Below, piece by piece: positions 28,061 to 39,720 of a stretch of DNA of 64,000 nt. Both the position numbers and the translations under genes were made by a program. Location: assembly GCF_051622035.1 (NCBI RefSeq), contig NC_135362.1:11969501-12033500 (forward strand), read 5' to 3'. Origin of the DNA: Arctopsyche grandis (Eukaryota > Arthropoda > Insecta > Trichoptera > Hydropsychidae). The notes beneath the pieces are model-generated. The model did no database searches. It worked only from the letters and a program-made list of their open reading frames with translations, and was not told where the DNA came from. Position 1 is the first letter of the stretch, and each line of letters starts with the position of its first letter.

Positions 28061-28550
28061 TATTTTATTTTATTGTTACAATCAATATACACTCGTCATT
28101 AGATATTGCTCCAATGCGACGAGTGTACGTTTTAACGGTCAGAAATACAATATACATATACAATCAGAATACATAGCATATAACAATTAATCATATAACA
28201 ATTAATCAGAAATAATAATCATAGAGACATCTATGGATTATTTTTAGATTTTGTGTACAATTTTTATAAATATAATAAATACGAAATTATAGAGATATCT
28301 ATAGATTTCAGATTGATGTGCATAATTTTTACAAATTATACACAGACAGATTTTTGTGACAGCAGGAAATGATCTAATAGCAATTTTTCAGGAACCGTTT
28401 CAGTAATGATCAGATAAAATTGGCAAACTCTGATAGAGAAACGATCGATTTGGAGTCACAAAACCCCCAAACCTAACCAGCAGTTTGACGATGACCCGAA
28501 CCTTCGGTCTCAGTGGTGCTAATTATATACGCTTCCATTAATCTGCTGGC
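28061..28550 (-). mobile_element. SINE family A, minus strand
   Basis: Perfect 3' hairpin (ACACTCGTC 28089-28097, GACGAGTGT 28118-28126) with a 20-nt loop. The core and head end at CTGCTGG. Directly after it, GGCTTAATGGTAGCGTAT (28549-28566) is a plus-strand head fragment, so two head pieces face each other. Confidence 0.85.
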
Positions 28551-28584
28551 TTAATGGTAGCGTATGATATGGACACATTTATAT

Positions 28585-28976
28585 TGTAACGTACGCCGCG
28601 GATTAAGCGAATAGAATCCCAGAGACTGTGTGACCGTTCAAAGATTATCTGTAACGGATATCTGTTAACGGATTAACTAAATGCATACCGTGCGACTGGT
28701 ATAAGTGGGTTTTAAGGATAAGCGACAAGCTAAGTGCATGAAACAATGATTGCACTTCTCATACCGTGGGAATACATATCCGAATACGTGATTATACAGT
28801 AGGTAAATAGATTAGACGTCCTGAGAGATCTACCCCTTATAAGGCGGTACGTAAGCGATCTCAGGTCATTCTGGACTGAGCAGGGACAGTGCGTGTAACT
28901 CCTGAATCATCAATAAATGCTGTGAAACGACTGTTGGCCTTTTACTTGGATCCTCCACCCACCCCTCTACGCAACA
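28585..28976. mobile_element. Solo LTR, copy 1
   Basis: Starts TGTAACGTACGCCGCGGATT and ends CTACGCAACA, giving TG...CA termini. It is flanked by a 4-bp direct duplication ATAT (28581-28584 and 28977-28980). Internal AATAAA in ATCAATAAATGCTG near 28909. A second copy at 54543-54927 has the same ends and its own duplication. Coding region absent, so it is a recombination product of an LTR retrotransposon (Gypsy- or Pao-like by duplication length). Confidence 0.88.
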
Positions 28977-28980
28977 ATAT

Positions 28981-29299
28981 ATTCCGTAATGTGTACGCGG
29001 CGCATCAAAACAGCAGCGACACGATTTAAGGTCTATTTATATTAGCACAGCACGTGCATGTCGCCGAAACGTATCGAGCAGAACCAGTTTTATTTTTTGC
29101 TACTGTAGAAATATTCAAGCATGGCGTGATTTCGTAGTGGCTAGTGCACCCGTACTAAAAAAAAGTGCCATGCACATATGAATATTTTTTTAGGCATCAT
29201 ATTGTGACAATATTTACTCGACGACAAGCAATATTGCGCCATATCATTGCACTTTGTAATGTACATATGTATGTATATTTAGGTTAGCCGAATTTTTAC
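28981..29299. other. Intergenic, nothing recognised
   Basis: About 320 nt between the solo LTR and a LINE remnant, without a supported feature. Confidence 0.45.
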
Positions 29300-29640
29300 C
29301 TTACATGAAGGCCTCTTCAACACGCTTCTACTCGTCTCTGTTTTGCCCAACACTCATCCATCTCTCCCCAAACATTTTTCTTATATCGTCTTTTACCCAT
29401 TTGCATTCTCTCGGGTACCATTCTAGTGCTTCTTTTGTCTACTTTTAGTTAATTTTTCTGGCTACATGATCCACCCATTGCCATTTCAATCTCTTCCCTC
29501 TAACCACTATATCTACTACCCTTGTCATACTTCTCACCCACGTATTCCACTTTCTGTCTTTCTTCGTTATGTCAAGCATACTGGGTTCCATACTTTTTTG
29601 GGTGCATTAGACTTCGTGTAGCATCTTGGCGTTCAATTTC
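29300..29640 (-). pseudogene. LINE reverse transcriptase C-terminal remnant
   Basis: On the minus strand, broken frames read WNTWVRSMTRVVDIVVRGKR, then LKWQWVDHVARKI, then DDIRKMFGERWMSVGQNRDE and KRVEEAFM, with stops between. This order (WxGHVAR, PRE/PRx, W-DDI, QNRxEW, EAF) is that of the end of RTE-type LINE proteins. It is a different lineage from the one at 7624. Confidence 0.7.
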
Positions 29641-29725
29641 AAATCCATCCGTCATCACTGGAGAAGAATATATGTACATATGTATGTATGTACTAAATAA
29701 AATATGTATTTATTAACAAAATACA

Positions 29726-29731
29726 TTTATT
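29726..29731 (-). promoter_or_regulatory. Poly(A) signal of the sarcoglycan gene
   Basis: AATAAA on the minus strand, 9 nt past the TAG stop at 29740. Confidence 0.65.
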
Positions 29732-29739
29732 CAGCAAGT

Positions 29740-31188
29740 CTAAGTGCAAATTGAATCAAAATCTAAATCAAACGTTGCACAAATACCGTTCGCATTAGCG
29801 AGGAAAAGTCTTCCATTTTCACAGATGCACAGTTGGAATATCCCGCTTTTTCTCATTTTGGGAGGAATTGATTCAGATTTGGCTTTTTGTAAGTCTTTAA
29901 GTATTATATTTGAAGAAATTAAATTGATCTATGAAACAAAAAAGCCATATTATTCAATATTCAGCGCGTGCGTTTTGTATTTTTCGAATATAATATTTTA
30001 TATATTAAATATGTATATAAATATACTTACTGTTCCCGTTGAAGATTTGAATTTGATGTCACCCAATGCTTTAGCATCTATAGATCCCGCCTTAGATTCT
30101 AAATTTATTTTACCAGATGCTTCTATATTTAAAGATCGAGTTAGTGATTGTATTCTGTAAGTATGGAAATGTGCGTCAAACATATGTACAAAGAAACTTA
30201 CACATGTATGTAATTGAATAAATATTAATTAAGTTTGCATACGTTAAGTTTTTACCAACGTCTGCACTTATCAATGGTGTCATGAGAGATTTTTCAAAAA
30301 CTGCTCCTCCAGAACCAGTAATTTTTAGACTGTTAACTCCCAAAGTTACCTCATCGGCGTTCGTAGAGAATAATACATTATTGTTAGGGTCTTTTATTGT
30401 AAATTCTTTTCCTAGACATTCAAATCGATTTTCATCTAAAATAAAATCAATTGTAAAAAAAAAACCATCATGTAGCTGTTAAAAGTTTGGCGATTTCGTT
30501 CTGATTTATTCATTACGCGTTTGCTGCCTTGTAGTACTCATCTGATTGAATATTTATGATAAACTGCTAATGGACTTTCAAACAAACTTCGACATTATCG
30601 GATACAAAGGATCTTTTTTTTTACACGTTTCACTCAATTTCGCTACTTCTTCTTAACGCTTTCGTATTACTCACCTATGTAGATTTGATTCGACAAATTC
30701 CCGTTCACATCCAGCGTTTTAATTGTGAAATTTTTATACGATTCTAAAGTGAGCGATCGATCTTTTCTTGTTTTTATCGTGGATGCGACGAGATCGTCGA
30801 GGAAATATGCTTTTCCGGAGAGTTGAATTCCTTCTTTTGTGATTTTCAACTGTCCCATTCCATCCTGAAACATCCAACGGAGAAATTTTACAATCGTGTT
30901 AAAGTGGAATTGAACTGTTTAAAAATGTATTTGGATTGAAACCTTATTAAATTTCATCACTGTGAGTATCCACATGGTTAGCGCTAAATTGAGCATGACT
31001 AAGAGTATGAGAAAAAGTAAAATTCCGAATATACACCATTTTCTCCATCCTTGGAATTTAATGTCGACTTTATCCTTAACGCAGATTGGTATACACGATT
31101 TTGTCCTCTCGTGAAAGTTAATCTCCTCTTGAGAAGGGTTTTGAATTTCAGCTACGTCTATGTCGTCTGAAGCAACCACCGTTTTCAT
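29740..31188 (-). CDS. Scgdelta: Sarcoglycan, gamma/delta type
   Basis: Five exons on the minus strand: 31188-30943, 30864-30675, 30435-30243, 30154-30031, 29928-29740. All have GT-AG ends and compatible phases; 313 residues, the family's usual size. Type II membrane protein of the dystrophin-associated complex. Cytoplasmic N-terminus is about 50 residues; one transmembrane helix spans about residues 52-75 after the diagnostic GWRKW. The extracellular domain starts MKFNKDGMGQLKITKEGIQL and continues with a TRSLNIEA block. The C-terminus has the conserved four-cysteine cluster (LCIC, ICATF, SICT). N-glycosylation sites NFT, NLS and NLT are visible. The ATG at 31188 lies one base past a TTTTTAG, so an upstream non-coding exon is likely. 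Invertebrates have one gamma/delta-like gene, so delta versus gamma is a naming choice. Confidence 0.95.
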
Positions 31189-32139
31189 GCTAAAAATTAA
31201 AATATGAAATATTAACGACACAGCACACAAAGATTTCTTAAGAAACGCTTTAGTGGAAATGTTCAGTTGAATTTTACAAAAAAACTTTTTTCTTTTTAAT
31301 ACTTATTGCATATTTTACAACACGTTGAAACATTTCTTTAAATTTTATATAATATATAGTATTAGAGCACTTTCTTATATACTTTTCTAATATAATACAG
31401 TTATATGTATTCATTATTGCTATATTACCTCCGAATGCACATATAATAGTTCTCGTTTGTCTCGCGTACCTTGCTTCAACTGGACCGGGCTGCGGCCCAG
31501 TGTTACAAACACCTGCTCTCTCCGTCTCATTAACATAATGCCCCTCTGATATAAGAACTCAGACGGCGACTGCCGAGTTGTAAAACTAGAAAAATCAAAC
31601 TTTCACCGTCTCTGCACCCCCCCCCCCCTCACTCCCCCCCCACAGACCCACCTTTCATTTTGCATATATATGTATGTACGCTCATTGCACAGTGTAATGA
31701 AAAAAAAAGCGTGTTATTAGTTTGGGCGTGATACGGTTTTTTTCCCTCTCCCTATTTTCCAATACACGTGCAAAAGGTGTTAATTTGGTTCGGTGTCGAT
31801 CCAATCAGTCGAAACGCTGATCGACTCGAAAGATTGGTCGACGTAAGCACTCGATTGAAGGAAACTGGGTGACTGGGTAATGACGATTACCCTCAGCATA
31901 CGATTGAGACGATGTATAGCGAAGTCTCCAATTTATAATTTTATACGAGTATAAATCTGATGTATTAATAATTAAGACGAAATGTGATCATTTTCACACA
32001 AAAGCTTAATTGATAGCTCAAATTTTTATATTAAAGCTTGGTGATTAAAGTTTCATCTATAAGAATGGATACATGAGTGCTAATGTGGCACGAGAGAGCT
32101 TATTGTAGAAAGCTTACTAGCTTCAAATAGATCCTATAG
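31189..32139. other. 5' flank of the sarcoglycan gene with C-rich tract
   Basis: C12 at 31617-31628 and C8 at 31634-31641 within a pyrimidine-rich, GC-richer stretch (31480-31680) are about 430 nt upstream of the coding start and could lie near the promoter. No TATA box assigned. Confidence 0.4.
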
Positions 32140-32515
32140 ATTTATTTATTTAATTATTTATACAGGTATACACTCATTTATTTCATTTTACACGACATCT
32201 ATGGTCAAACATTATATTATTAAAAGCCTATAACATACATCGATTGACAATCATAGAGACATCTATAGGCAAATTTGCAGCATTTTTTTATGAATCAGAA
32301 AATTTGAAATGTTATAAACTCGAACTTTGCGTGATATAGGACAAGTTTGCAAATTTCTATGTAATCAAATATATTGGCAAGCTTTTATAGGAAACGATCG
32401 ACCTTGGATTCACACATTCAAGGTCTGGCCAGCAGCACATAGCCAGGCATTGAACCCATGGCCACACAATTGAAAGCATTACACGTTAATGACTGATCTA
32501 TGCTGCTGCAGATTA
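32140..32515 (-). mobile_element. SINE family E, minus strand
   Basis: Body ACATCTATGGTC and ATAGAGACATCTATAGGC, core hairpin GACCTTG/CAAGGTC on the minus strand, and CGATCG with GGAAACGATCG. The tRNA-like head (GGGTTCAATGCC) ends CTGCTG. The core is shared with families A, B and C; the tail differs. A second E body lies at 59120-59400. Confidence 0.75.
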
Positions 32516-33859
32516 ATGTAGTAGGATCATTTTTTGTTAATATTACATACATATGTATAAAATGTGTTATGAGCATTTATAACACATTCTAAATAGGTTT
32601 TTGAGATTTTTTCCAATAGTGCCGTACAATAATTATACAATACTTACTTTCCATTTTAAGCACAAATTTGAACCACAACACCACGTAATCTTAACTCTAA
32701 TTTATACTTTATCATGCTACATACTCGTACATACATACGCTTGTGGTTACTAGAGAAGTATCTTTTCTAATGATAGTTGTAAGCATTCTTACGATGAAGC
32801 ATTATATTGACAAATTAAAGTACACATATGTATGCATACACGTATGTATATATCGTCAAAGATTTGATTATAATTGACTTTCAAAGCTATTTGGATGACT
32901 TGATGCACTTATGCACATATGATAGAATCTATTAATATTTATACTTTAATTATTATTGAAAAATTGAATTGATATGTGTCAATTATTTCAGGATTGTCAC
33001 CGTAAAAGAATGATAAAAATTCGAGAGAAATTTTATGGGAATCCTCAAATCGGAAACTGTAATCTGCACCGAAAATTGTATCACCAAAATGAACAAATAT
33101 GTACGTACGTTTAGAGATGTTCCTTTCACATTTTCCCACCGAGACGGACGATTTCAAACAAACGCGCACGCACTGTCAAATCTGTTTACGCGATTTGTCC
33201 GATCGAAAATGCGGCGAATGAAAAAGCTCGCGAAAGCTGTCCGCTCTCGTGGAGCGCACCGGCCTCTCGGATTATCAAAACGAAACGGAATTTGGGCAAA
33301 GTCGGTCAGGAAGTGGAGAGAAACGCGAAATTTGTACTCAAAATATCACACCGCGCCAGACAGTTCAACGGGAAGAGGGGATCGGGAATGAGGGGATAGG
33401 GAACGGGAGAGGTGGGTCAGTTATTGGATTGAACTTGTGTGCTCGTGTGTGGGTGTGTGTGTATGAGGAACAGAAATAGTTAACGCTCGCCCACTCAACG
33501 TTTGCGAGTGCACGTTGCATGTTGTATACAAAATCGTTATTTTTAATGGAAAACTCTTAATATAAGTTTTCACGCTCTCATTGTACCTTGCAGGTTGTAA
33601 TTGAAGTCATTTTGAAGAAAAAAGGCATGACTGGTGAGAGGCACCCATAACTAAGGTGAATTATACTAACAATGAGCTGGTAAACTTCAAATGTTACATA
33701 TTCGAATGAACACATTAACACATAAGTCAGGTTGCTAGGAAGAATGAAATCATTTGTTTTGTTCGTGAGGATATGTGTCTGTACCTATATAATCTCTTTG
33801 CATGTATTTATGTATGTATGTATGTAACCTTCGTTCGTAGACGACACATCTGACTTTTT
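32516..33859. other. Intergenic; GC-richer block 33100-33420
   Basis: Open frames of 76-118 codons overlap in this block, but none shows a domain. No exon call possible. Confidence 0.4.
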
Positions 33860-34226
33860 TTTTCGATTCATAGGCACCGATTCGATTTTTTTCGATTCAA
33901 AGGATTTGAAGTCCCCGGGGGTGAAGCCCTAGGGGGTGAGGCTTCCAGGGGCGCAGCCGCCGAGGGCGAAGCTTCTGGGGGCGAAGGCTCCGGGGGCGCA
34001 AGCACCGGATTCTGGTATACATATAATTTTGAAAGAGACAGTATACATATATACATATATATATATATGTATATATACATATGTTTGTTTGTTCGTGACA
34101 GTCAATTGAATAAAAAAAAACAAATGAATATTTAAATAAATTTATATAAAATGTTTACTATTAAATTAGTTATGTTAAAGCGGTTTATATTACAAATACC
34201 GAGCGAAGCCGGGTAAAACCACTAGT
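33860..34226 (-). repeat. ACTAGT-ended element D1 with GC-rich minisatellite
   Basis: On the minus strand it starts ACTAGTGGTTTTACCCGGCT (right end 34226). It continues TTCGCTCGGTATTTGTAATA and ends in a minisatellite of about six 14-17 bp units of the form GGGGGCGAAGCYTCC (33911-34005). The unit itself is nearly palindromic. Confidence 0.7.
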
Positions 34227-34246
34227 CAAATATATAATTTCAAAAG

Positions 34247-34281
34247 ATACTTTGTAAGTTTGTATCTTACAAAGTATCTTT
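34247..34281. repeat. Small perfect hairpin
   Basis: AGATACTTTGTAAG faces CTTACAAAGTATCT across a TTTGTAT loop. It lies between two ACTAGT-type elements. Confidence 0.7.
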
Positions 34282-34314
34282 GGTTGGGAACTTCGTAAAC
34301 AAAACAAAGTTTCT

Positions 34315-34468
34315 ATGACGACAATTCAATTGGTTGAATATTATATTTTTTTCGATTAAAATAAATTTAATAAAAAAACAAATGAATATTAGAACTATTA
34401 CATAGATTCGCCATATTTACGTTGTTTATATTACAAATACAGAGCAAAGCCGGGTAAAACAACTAGTA
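34315..34468 (-). repeat. ACTAGT-ended element D2, short copy
   Basis: Minus-strand copy ending ACTAGT at 34468 with CAGAGCAAAGCCGGGTAAAA. Lacks the minisatellite. Confidence 0.7.
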
Positions 34469-34471
34469 TTA

Positions 34472-34870
34472 TTATATTTACTAGTGGTTTTGATCGGTAT
34501 TTGTAATATAAACCGCTTAAATATGGCTAATCTAATCGTAAACATTCACGTGTTTTTTTATTAAATTTATTCGAATTGAAAAAAAATATATTCTACGACA
34601 GCTAATTAGAAACGAATGTTTTTTTTTATATATATAAGGGAATCGGAATTGGAACTGAAACAGGAATCCCGATCTGGAACTGAAAAAAGAATTGGGATCC
34701 GGAATTGAAAAAGGAATCGGGAACCGGAACTTAAAAAGGAATCCGGATTCAGAACTGAAAAATGAATCGAAATTGAAAACGGAATCGAAATCGATATCGA
34801 TATCGTCGTCATAGAAAATTTGATTTTTTCGATAAGGTCACGGGTTCTACGAACCAAAACTTACATACAT
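34472..34870 (+). repeat. ACTAGT-ended element D3 with a different minisatellite
   Basis: Plus strand, starts ACTAGTGGTTTTGATCGGTA and continues TTTGTAATATAAACCGCTTA. From 34640 to 34770 it carries about six diverged units of GGAATCGGAACTGAAAAA type. The far end has ATCGATATCGTCGTCAT and ACTTACATACATACAAAGTC, shared with D4. D2 and D3 are head to head across TATTATTATATTT. Confidence 0.7.
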
Positions 34871-36339
34871 ACAAAGTCTGTCAATATGGCTAAACGAAAA
34901 AAAAAAATGCCAAAATGTGATCAAACCCACGACTTCATCTGTGTATTTGAGGAATATAAGTATAAAAAACAAAATTCGAAAGTGTAACATACTTTCATGT
35001 TCACACATACCAGCTATGAGAGCATTTTCGATGCAAATTATTGTTGACATCATAATGGTCGTATTCGAATACTTTCTGTGCGCCAATACGTCAGGGGTGA
35101 GAAAAAATTTATACATATACATACATACAATTAATATATATATGTAAATATTCATAAATATAGCATATAAATTTTAGCATTTCTCATTAGAATTTTGAAA
35201 AACATCGTAGCAGTTAAAGGGTTAAAGTGGCAGTTAGCAGTTAAAACATCACTGTAATTATTATGAAGATAAAATTTCAAGAAGATTGAAATAATTTAGA
35301 AGCTCCAAATAAAATAACGAAATATTGTTTTAAAAAAAATACTACTTCCGGTTTTCGAATTCTAAATAAAACGTTATCAACTCTTAGTTAGTACATAAAG
35401 AATAAAAATATAAAAATATATATACGTTCTGTAAAAATCCCACTTCCGGTTTATTAAATTTAAAGTTTATATTCATCAAATTGATACAAAGATTATACTT
35501 GAATTGTCTCGTGAAGAGCACGCATATTTAAAGGGTCAAAAAATAGTGGAAGAAAAATCGAACAAGAGTTAACTGTCACTTCCAGTTAACGGGTGTTTTT
35601 TATATAAACTTTTTTTTTTATAATAATAATAATTTTATATAAACTTAGTATTAAATTTTAACTTCTAGATATGAAATTTCAGTTTAATACACGGTTTCTG
35701 AGAAAGACATAAACAACCTCGATTCTCTAGAGTAAAAGTACTCCTTCCGGTTAAGTTAAAAATATAAGTGCATGAAATTTATAATTTTCATTACATGTAA
35801 CAATTTTCTATTACATGTATATTACATTATATTACAATTTTCTATTACATTTCACATACATATATACGTATTTATGTATGTACATACATTTTGATCTAGG
35901 TCGCGATATAGAGATCTTTGATCTAATTGGATCGTATGTTTAACTTATTGTCGATTATTGATGTGTATTGATATGACTGTGCGTGATGAATGCATGTAGT
36001 ACATGCAAACAAAAGTTAATTTCATACTCAATTTGATATTTCGGTAATAATGTAAATGGACTCGGAAATAAATGCTATGAAATCGACAGTTGCCGTTATT
36101 AAAATTGACGTGATTGATGAGCGTGTTGTAAGAACGTTTGAAAGTATTCTTTGTTCGCTTTAAATTTGAAGTAAAAAAATAAATAAAACTTAAAGCTCGA
36201 AATAAGTTGAAAACTGACAGGCGAGAGACGTCTCTGAAAATCTTGTGTTTATGGTCGAAGCGTCGATTTTCCACGGATATTTCGTCGCGGCGTTACATCA
36301 AATGAAAACGAAACGAAAATATGTATAAGCTAAAATGCT
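34871..36339. other. Intergenic, no gene seen
   Basis: AT-rich. Positions 35330-35760 contain several spaced CACTTCCGGTT-like words (near 35343, 35449, 35578, 35742), the look of an old degenerate repeat. Confidence 0.4.
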
Positions 36340-36479
36340 GCTTCTCAACCTGGGGCTGTGCCATGTTTTTAAGGGGCTACAGAAAAATAATGGACTGTTG
36401 TGTGGGTTTTGGGAAACTTTCAAAGATACTGTGTAAATTTCGCCATCTATTTTGGAGTAATTTGATCAAAATAATTAGG

Positions 36480-37290
36480 GTATAATTCCCTTGAATTTCG
36501 GAAAAACTTCTCATTAATTCGTTTCGTTCTCCAGCTCCTACGTGGTAATACGTCATGCCCGTTGTTTCTGGAGCAGTTGGGACTTTATGTCCCTAATAAC
36601 TACATATGTGCATGGTAGACATCATCATTTGATGACTGTACCTCCTGCCCGCACAGTGCTTTTTCGAATGGCTCCTATTCCAAGAGCTATTCGACTTCTT
36701 AGTTAAATCGTTGCTGCCGAGACTGAATGTGATATTTTCAGATCGTAAATTGTCAGATATTACTCTAACCCATTTATCTGGTAGTCTGCGCTCATCATTG
36801 TGTTCATGATTGATTGTGATTTATGAGTGGAATTTTGATTTACTTTTGAATGTTTTGTATTTGCAGTTGGTTCTTATTTATTGGAACTGGCTGTAGGTGC
36901 AAGGCATTCCTTATGTTATATTTTATATTTGATATTTTTACGTATCTGTTATTATAATTGCTATTGTTTTTTACATACCTCCTTTACGTTTCATTATGAT
37001 TATGAATAAATGTATTTTTGTCTGTGTATATACATACATATGTTTATATTTATTTTTCTTTCTCTTTTTTCTTTTATAAGACATTCCCTTCTTTGTTGTT
37101 TTTTATAATTTGTAATTATTAATATTATTAGTTGTTTGTATATATATATATGTTTTGTTTTTGTTATGTCTAATTTCTTTAGTTATTATTTTGTTTCTTT
37201 TCTTTTCTGTTATATTTTTGACCATTGTGGCGCATTAGGAATTCCTGTAATACTACAATGGTCCAAACTTTAAGTAAATAAATAAAATTT
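36480..37290 (+). mobile_element. LINE 3' part with the SINE-type 3' hairpin
   Basis: A frame read to a TAA at 36704-36706 ends HHLMTVPPARTVLFRMAPIP followed by RAIRLLS, resembling the end of jockey/I/R1-like LINE proteins. A T-rich 3' UTR of about 510 nt follows. The element ends with GACCATTGT (37220-37228) pairing with ACAATGGTC (37255-37263), a loop containing GCATTAGGAATTCCTGTAAT, then a TAAA-unit tail (TAAATAAATAAAAT). The loop matches that of the SINE 3' hairpins. The clade is not certain. Confidence 0.65.
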
Positions 37291-38860
37291 TGCAGAATTT
37301 TCAGAATCTTCATACTTTTTTGTAAAGATTTGCTTCTCTACTCCAGTGTTGTTTAATATGTACTGCATTATATCCAAGTTAAATTGTGAGAATATGGATG
37401 TCGGTAGAGCGCACAGGTTTATGACGTATATACAGACGTAGGGACATAAATAAACAAAATTCAGAAGTATATAATGAGTGGAAAAAAGGTTGAGAAATGC
37501 TTTATAAAACCACACGTACATATGTACATATGTAGGTGCGTTAGTCTGAAGAATTTCCCTAGAAGCTTTTGCGATTGATTCGTTGTGGTAAAGCTTGGCA
37601 AACATCCCGCACATTTTAGCCTCGTTTATATCGTATTAATTGATGTGAGATCGAACCGCATGCTTGTCGTAAATCACATCACTCGAACAATAATAATTTT
37701 ATTTTTGAATTGACTTCGTGCAATGGTGTAGCTTAAGTTGAAGGCAGTAGAAGGGAGTATGGAGATGTGGTAAATTATCTGTAGGGTATACGAAGGGGGA
37801 AACCTGGGTAGGAAAAAGTTTATGTCCCGTAGTCTGCCACTCGCATAATATAATACGACTGCATTACGAATAAAATCAAAATATAAATATTTATTTTGGT
37901 ATTAAAAAATAAATACAATTATAAGAGTTTGAAAAATATTATGTGTACTGTTGATAGTCTGAAGTGACCTTTATATTAGATCTATATATTTTATACGTTG
38001 CCTTGGATCGCTCGCACATATGCGTGTTTCTGAAAGGAAAAGATAGTATTTAAGATAAGTGTTCGTGTCTATCAACCTCTTCCACGTTGGAGATTAACGA
38101 TAAGCATCCCCTTCACTTTAAGCGAGTTTCAGACACATCTATTTATTTGACGAACCCTTGCTTTGAATTCAAATGCAAATTCAATTTGAAACAAGCGGAA
38201 AATGTACGCAATGCGTCACCAGACTTTCGGTGTATTTTTTTAGGCGCAGTGATTCGAAAATAATTTTTAAGCTCTTCAAATACTAAAGTATAATTGTATA
38301 ATATACATATACATGCATGGTTAGAGTTTTATCGATTTGGTGTGTATTAAAATAAATGTATAATCACATACGATATGTAAAATAAAAGGGCAACTTTTGG
38401 CCAAATGTGTGGACAATGACCGGGTAAAGGTTAACGTGTTTGAAAATATAATATATAATGTAAGAAATGCGCAAAAGTTCGTCGAAAGGTGTCAAAAATA
38501 TATTACAGGGGAAAAGCTTTCATCAATCATTCGTATTTTATTGTTGTTGTTGTACTGAAATTACCCGTAATGCCGAATGGGTCGTAATTTGGTGACTTCC
38601 TCCATTTCACCGATTCGATTCGGTGACGAAAGTGTCTTCTGATTGTAGTCTAACGACTTCCTGCAGTCAAATGATAAAAAAATGGGGGAAAAGTCGTCGA
38701 AATGAAAGCATTAGTCCACGTCCGAACGTCTCAATAGTCTGGTAATTTATGCCTAATCATCAACCAGACAATATCTTGACATTCAAAGTTATGAATCGTA
38801 CTTATGTATAATTTATGTAAATGAATGAATGCTTGATGGTAATTTGAGATCATATGATTA
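37291..38860. other. Intergenic, no gene seen
   Basis: No recognisable coding or repeat structure beyond small TACATATGTA runs. Confidence 0.4.
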
Positions 38861-39065
38861 CACTGAGCAACAAAAAATCACATTTTTTATTTACCGGAGC
38901 GGAGACTAATCAATCTTCAATACATTTGACCCACTGAATTCGAACATGGCAATAATTTTTGTTAGCTTTTTTTAAGAGATATGAGCGTTTAAAAAATGTG
39001 CAATTTTTATAGATTTTTTGGATTCGCAGTCTTTAATTCAAAATCTAGTATTGCTGTGTCAAAAG
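38861..39065 (+). repeat. Fold-back element end, copy 1
   Basis: Starts CACTGAGCAACAAAAAATCA after a TA, then TTTACCGGAGCGGAGAC and AGATATGAGCG. Matches both arms of the element at 45391-45818. The opposite end was not found. Confidence 0.6.
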
Positions 39066-39691
39066 TGAGTATTAGAATAAATAGTTGGGTGTTTTTTCTA
39101 TTGGCTGTATTTTTTTATTGCTTTAAAATACGTATATAATTGTTTTTATAAAAATATATTTTTTGATAAAAATATATAATTGAAATTCACATTTAGAGGA
39201 AATTTCACAGTTCATTGTGGGCTTATAAAAATAATTAAAAGATAAAAATACAACTTAAAAAAAAATTTACTTGTAAGTTGTTTGATTTTATTTGCTAGCG
39301 GTAAAAATCTAATATAGTAAAAATCTAATATAAAAAAAAGAAAAAACAATAATAATTATTTTTGTTTTTTCAAATAAAAATACCAGAAATAAATACATTG
39401 GATGTCAAGATGTAGTTACGAACTGCATACATATTAATAATAACATAATTAATGTCATCGAATTTATGGACATACATATGTATATATTACAATATTATAT
39501 CAGTTGGATCATTATAAGTAATTAATAATTAATAATTAACAAAATTTAGTTAAAATTAGTCCATTAATATGGGACGGAAGTGGTACATATCGTAAAGAAA
39601 ACTTAAACTGTCTCGTTTTTGAAAAAAGTTATTGTATTTTTTGAAAAAATAGCTATAAAAATTGATTATAATTTAAAAATGAAAATATTTG
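39066..39691. other. 3' flank of lysozyme gene 1
   Basis: Very AT-rich; nothing assigned. Confidence 0.45.
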
Positions 39692-39697
39692 TTTATT
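39692..39697 (-). promoter_or_regulatory. Poly(A) signal of lysozyme gene 1
   Basis: AATAAA on the minus strand, 24 nt past the stop. Confidence 0.65.
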
Positions 39698-39720
39698 TCA
39701 GGTAGAGAATATATATTATT

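Noticed and set aside
31189-31230. Upstream extension of the sarcoglycan start
   Set aside because: The upstream in-frame 'start' is TTG, and a splice acceptor-like TTTTTAG lies just before the ATG at 31188.
33868-34123. Pro/Ala/Ser-rich open frames
   Set aside because: They read through the GC-rich minisatellite of an ACTAGT-type element.
36340-36430. hAT-like end (CTTCTCAACCTGGGG)
   Set aside because: No matching opposite end or target duplication found.
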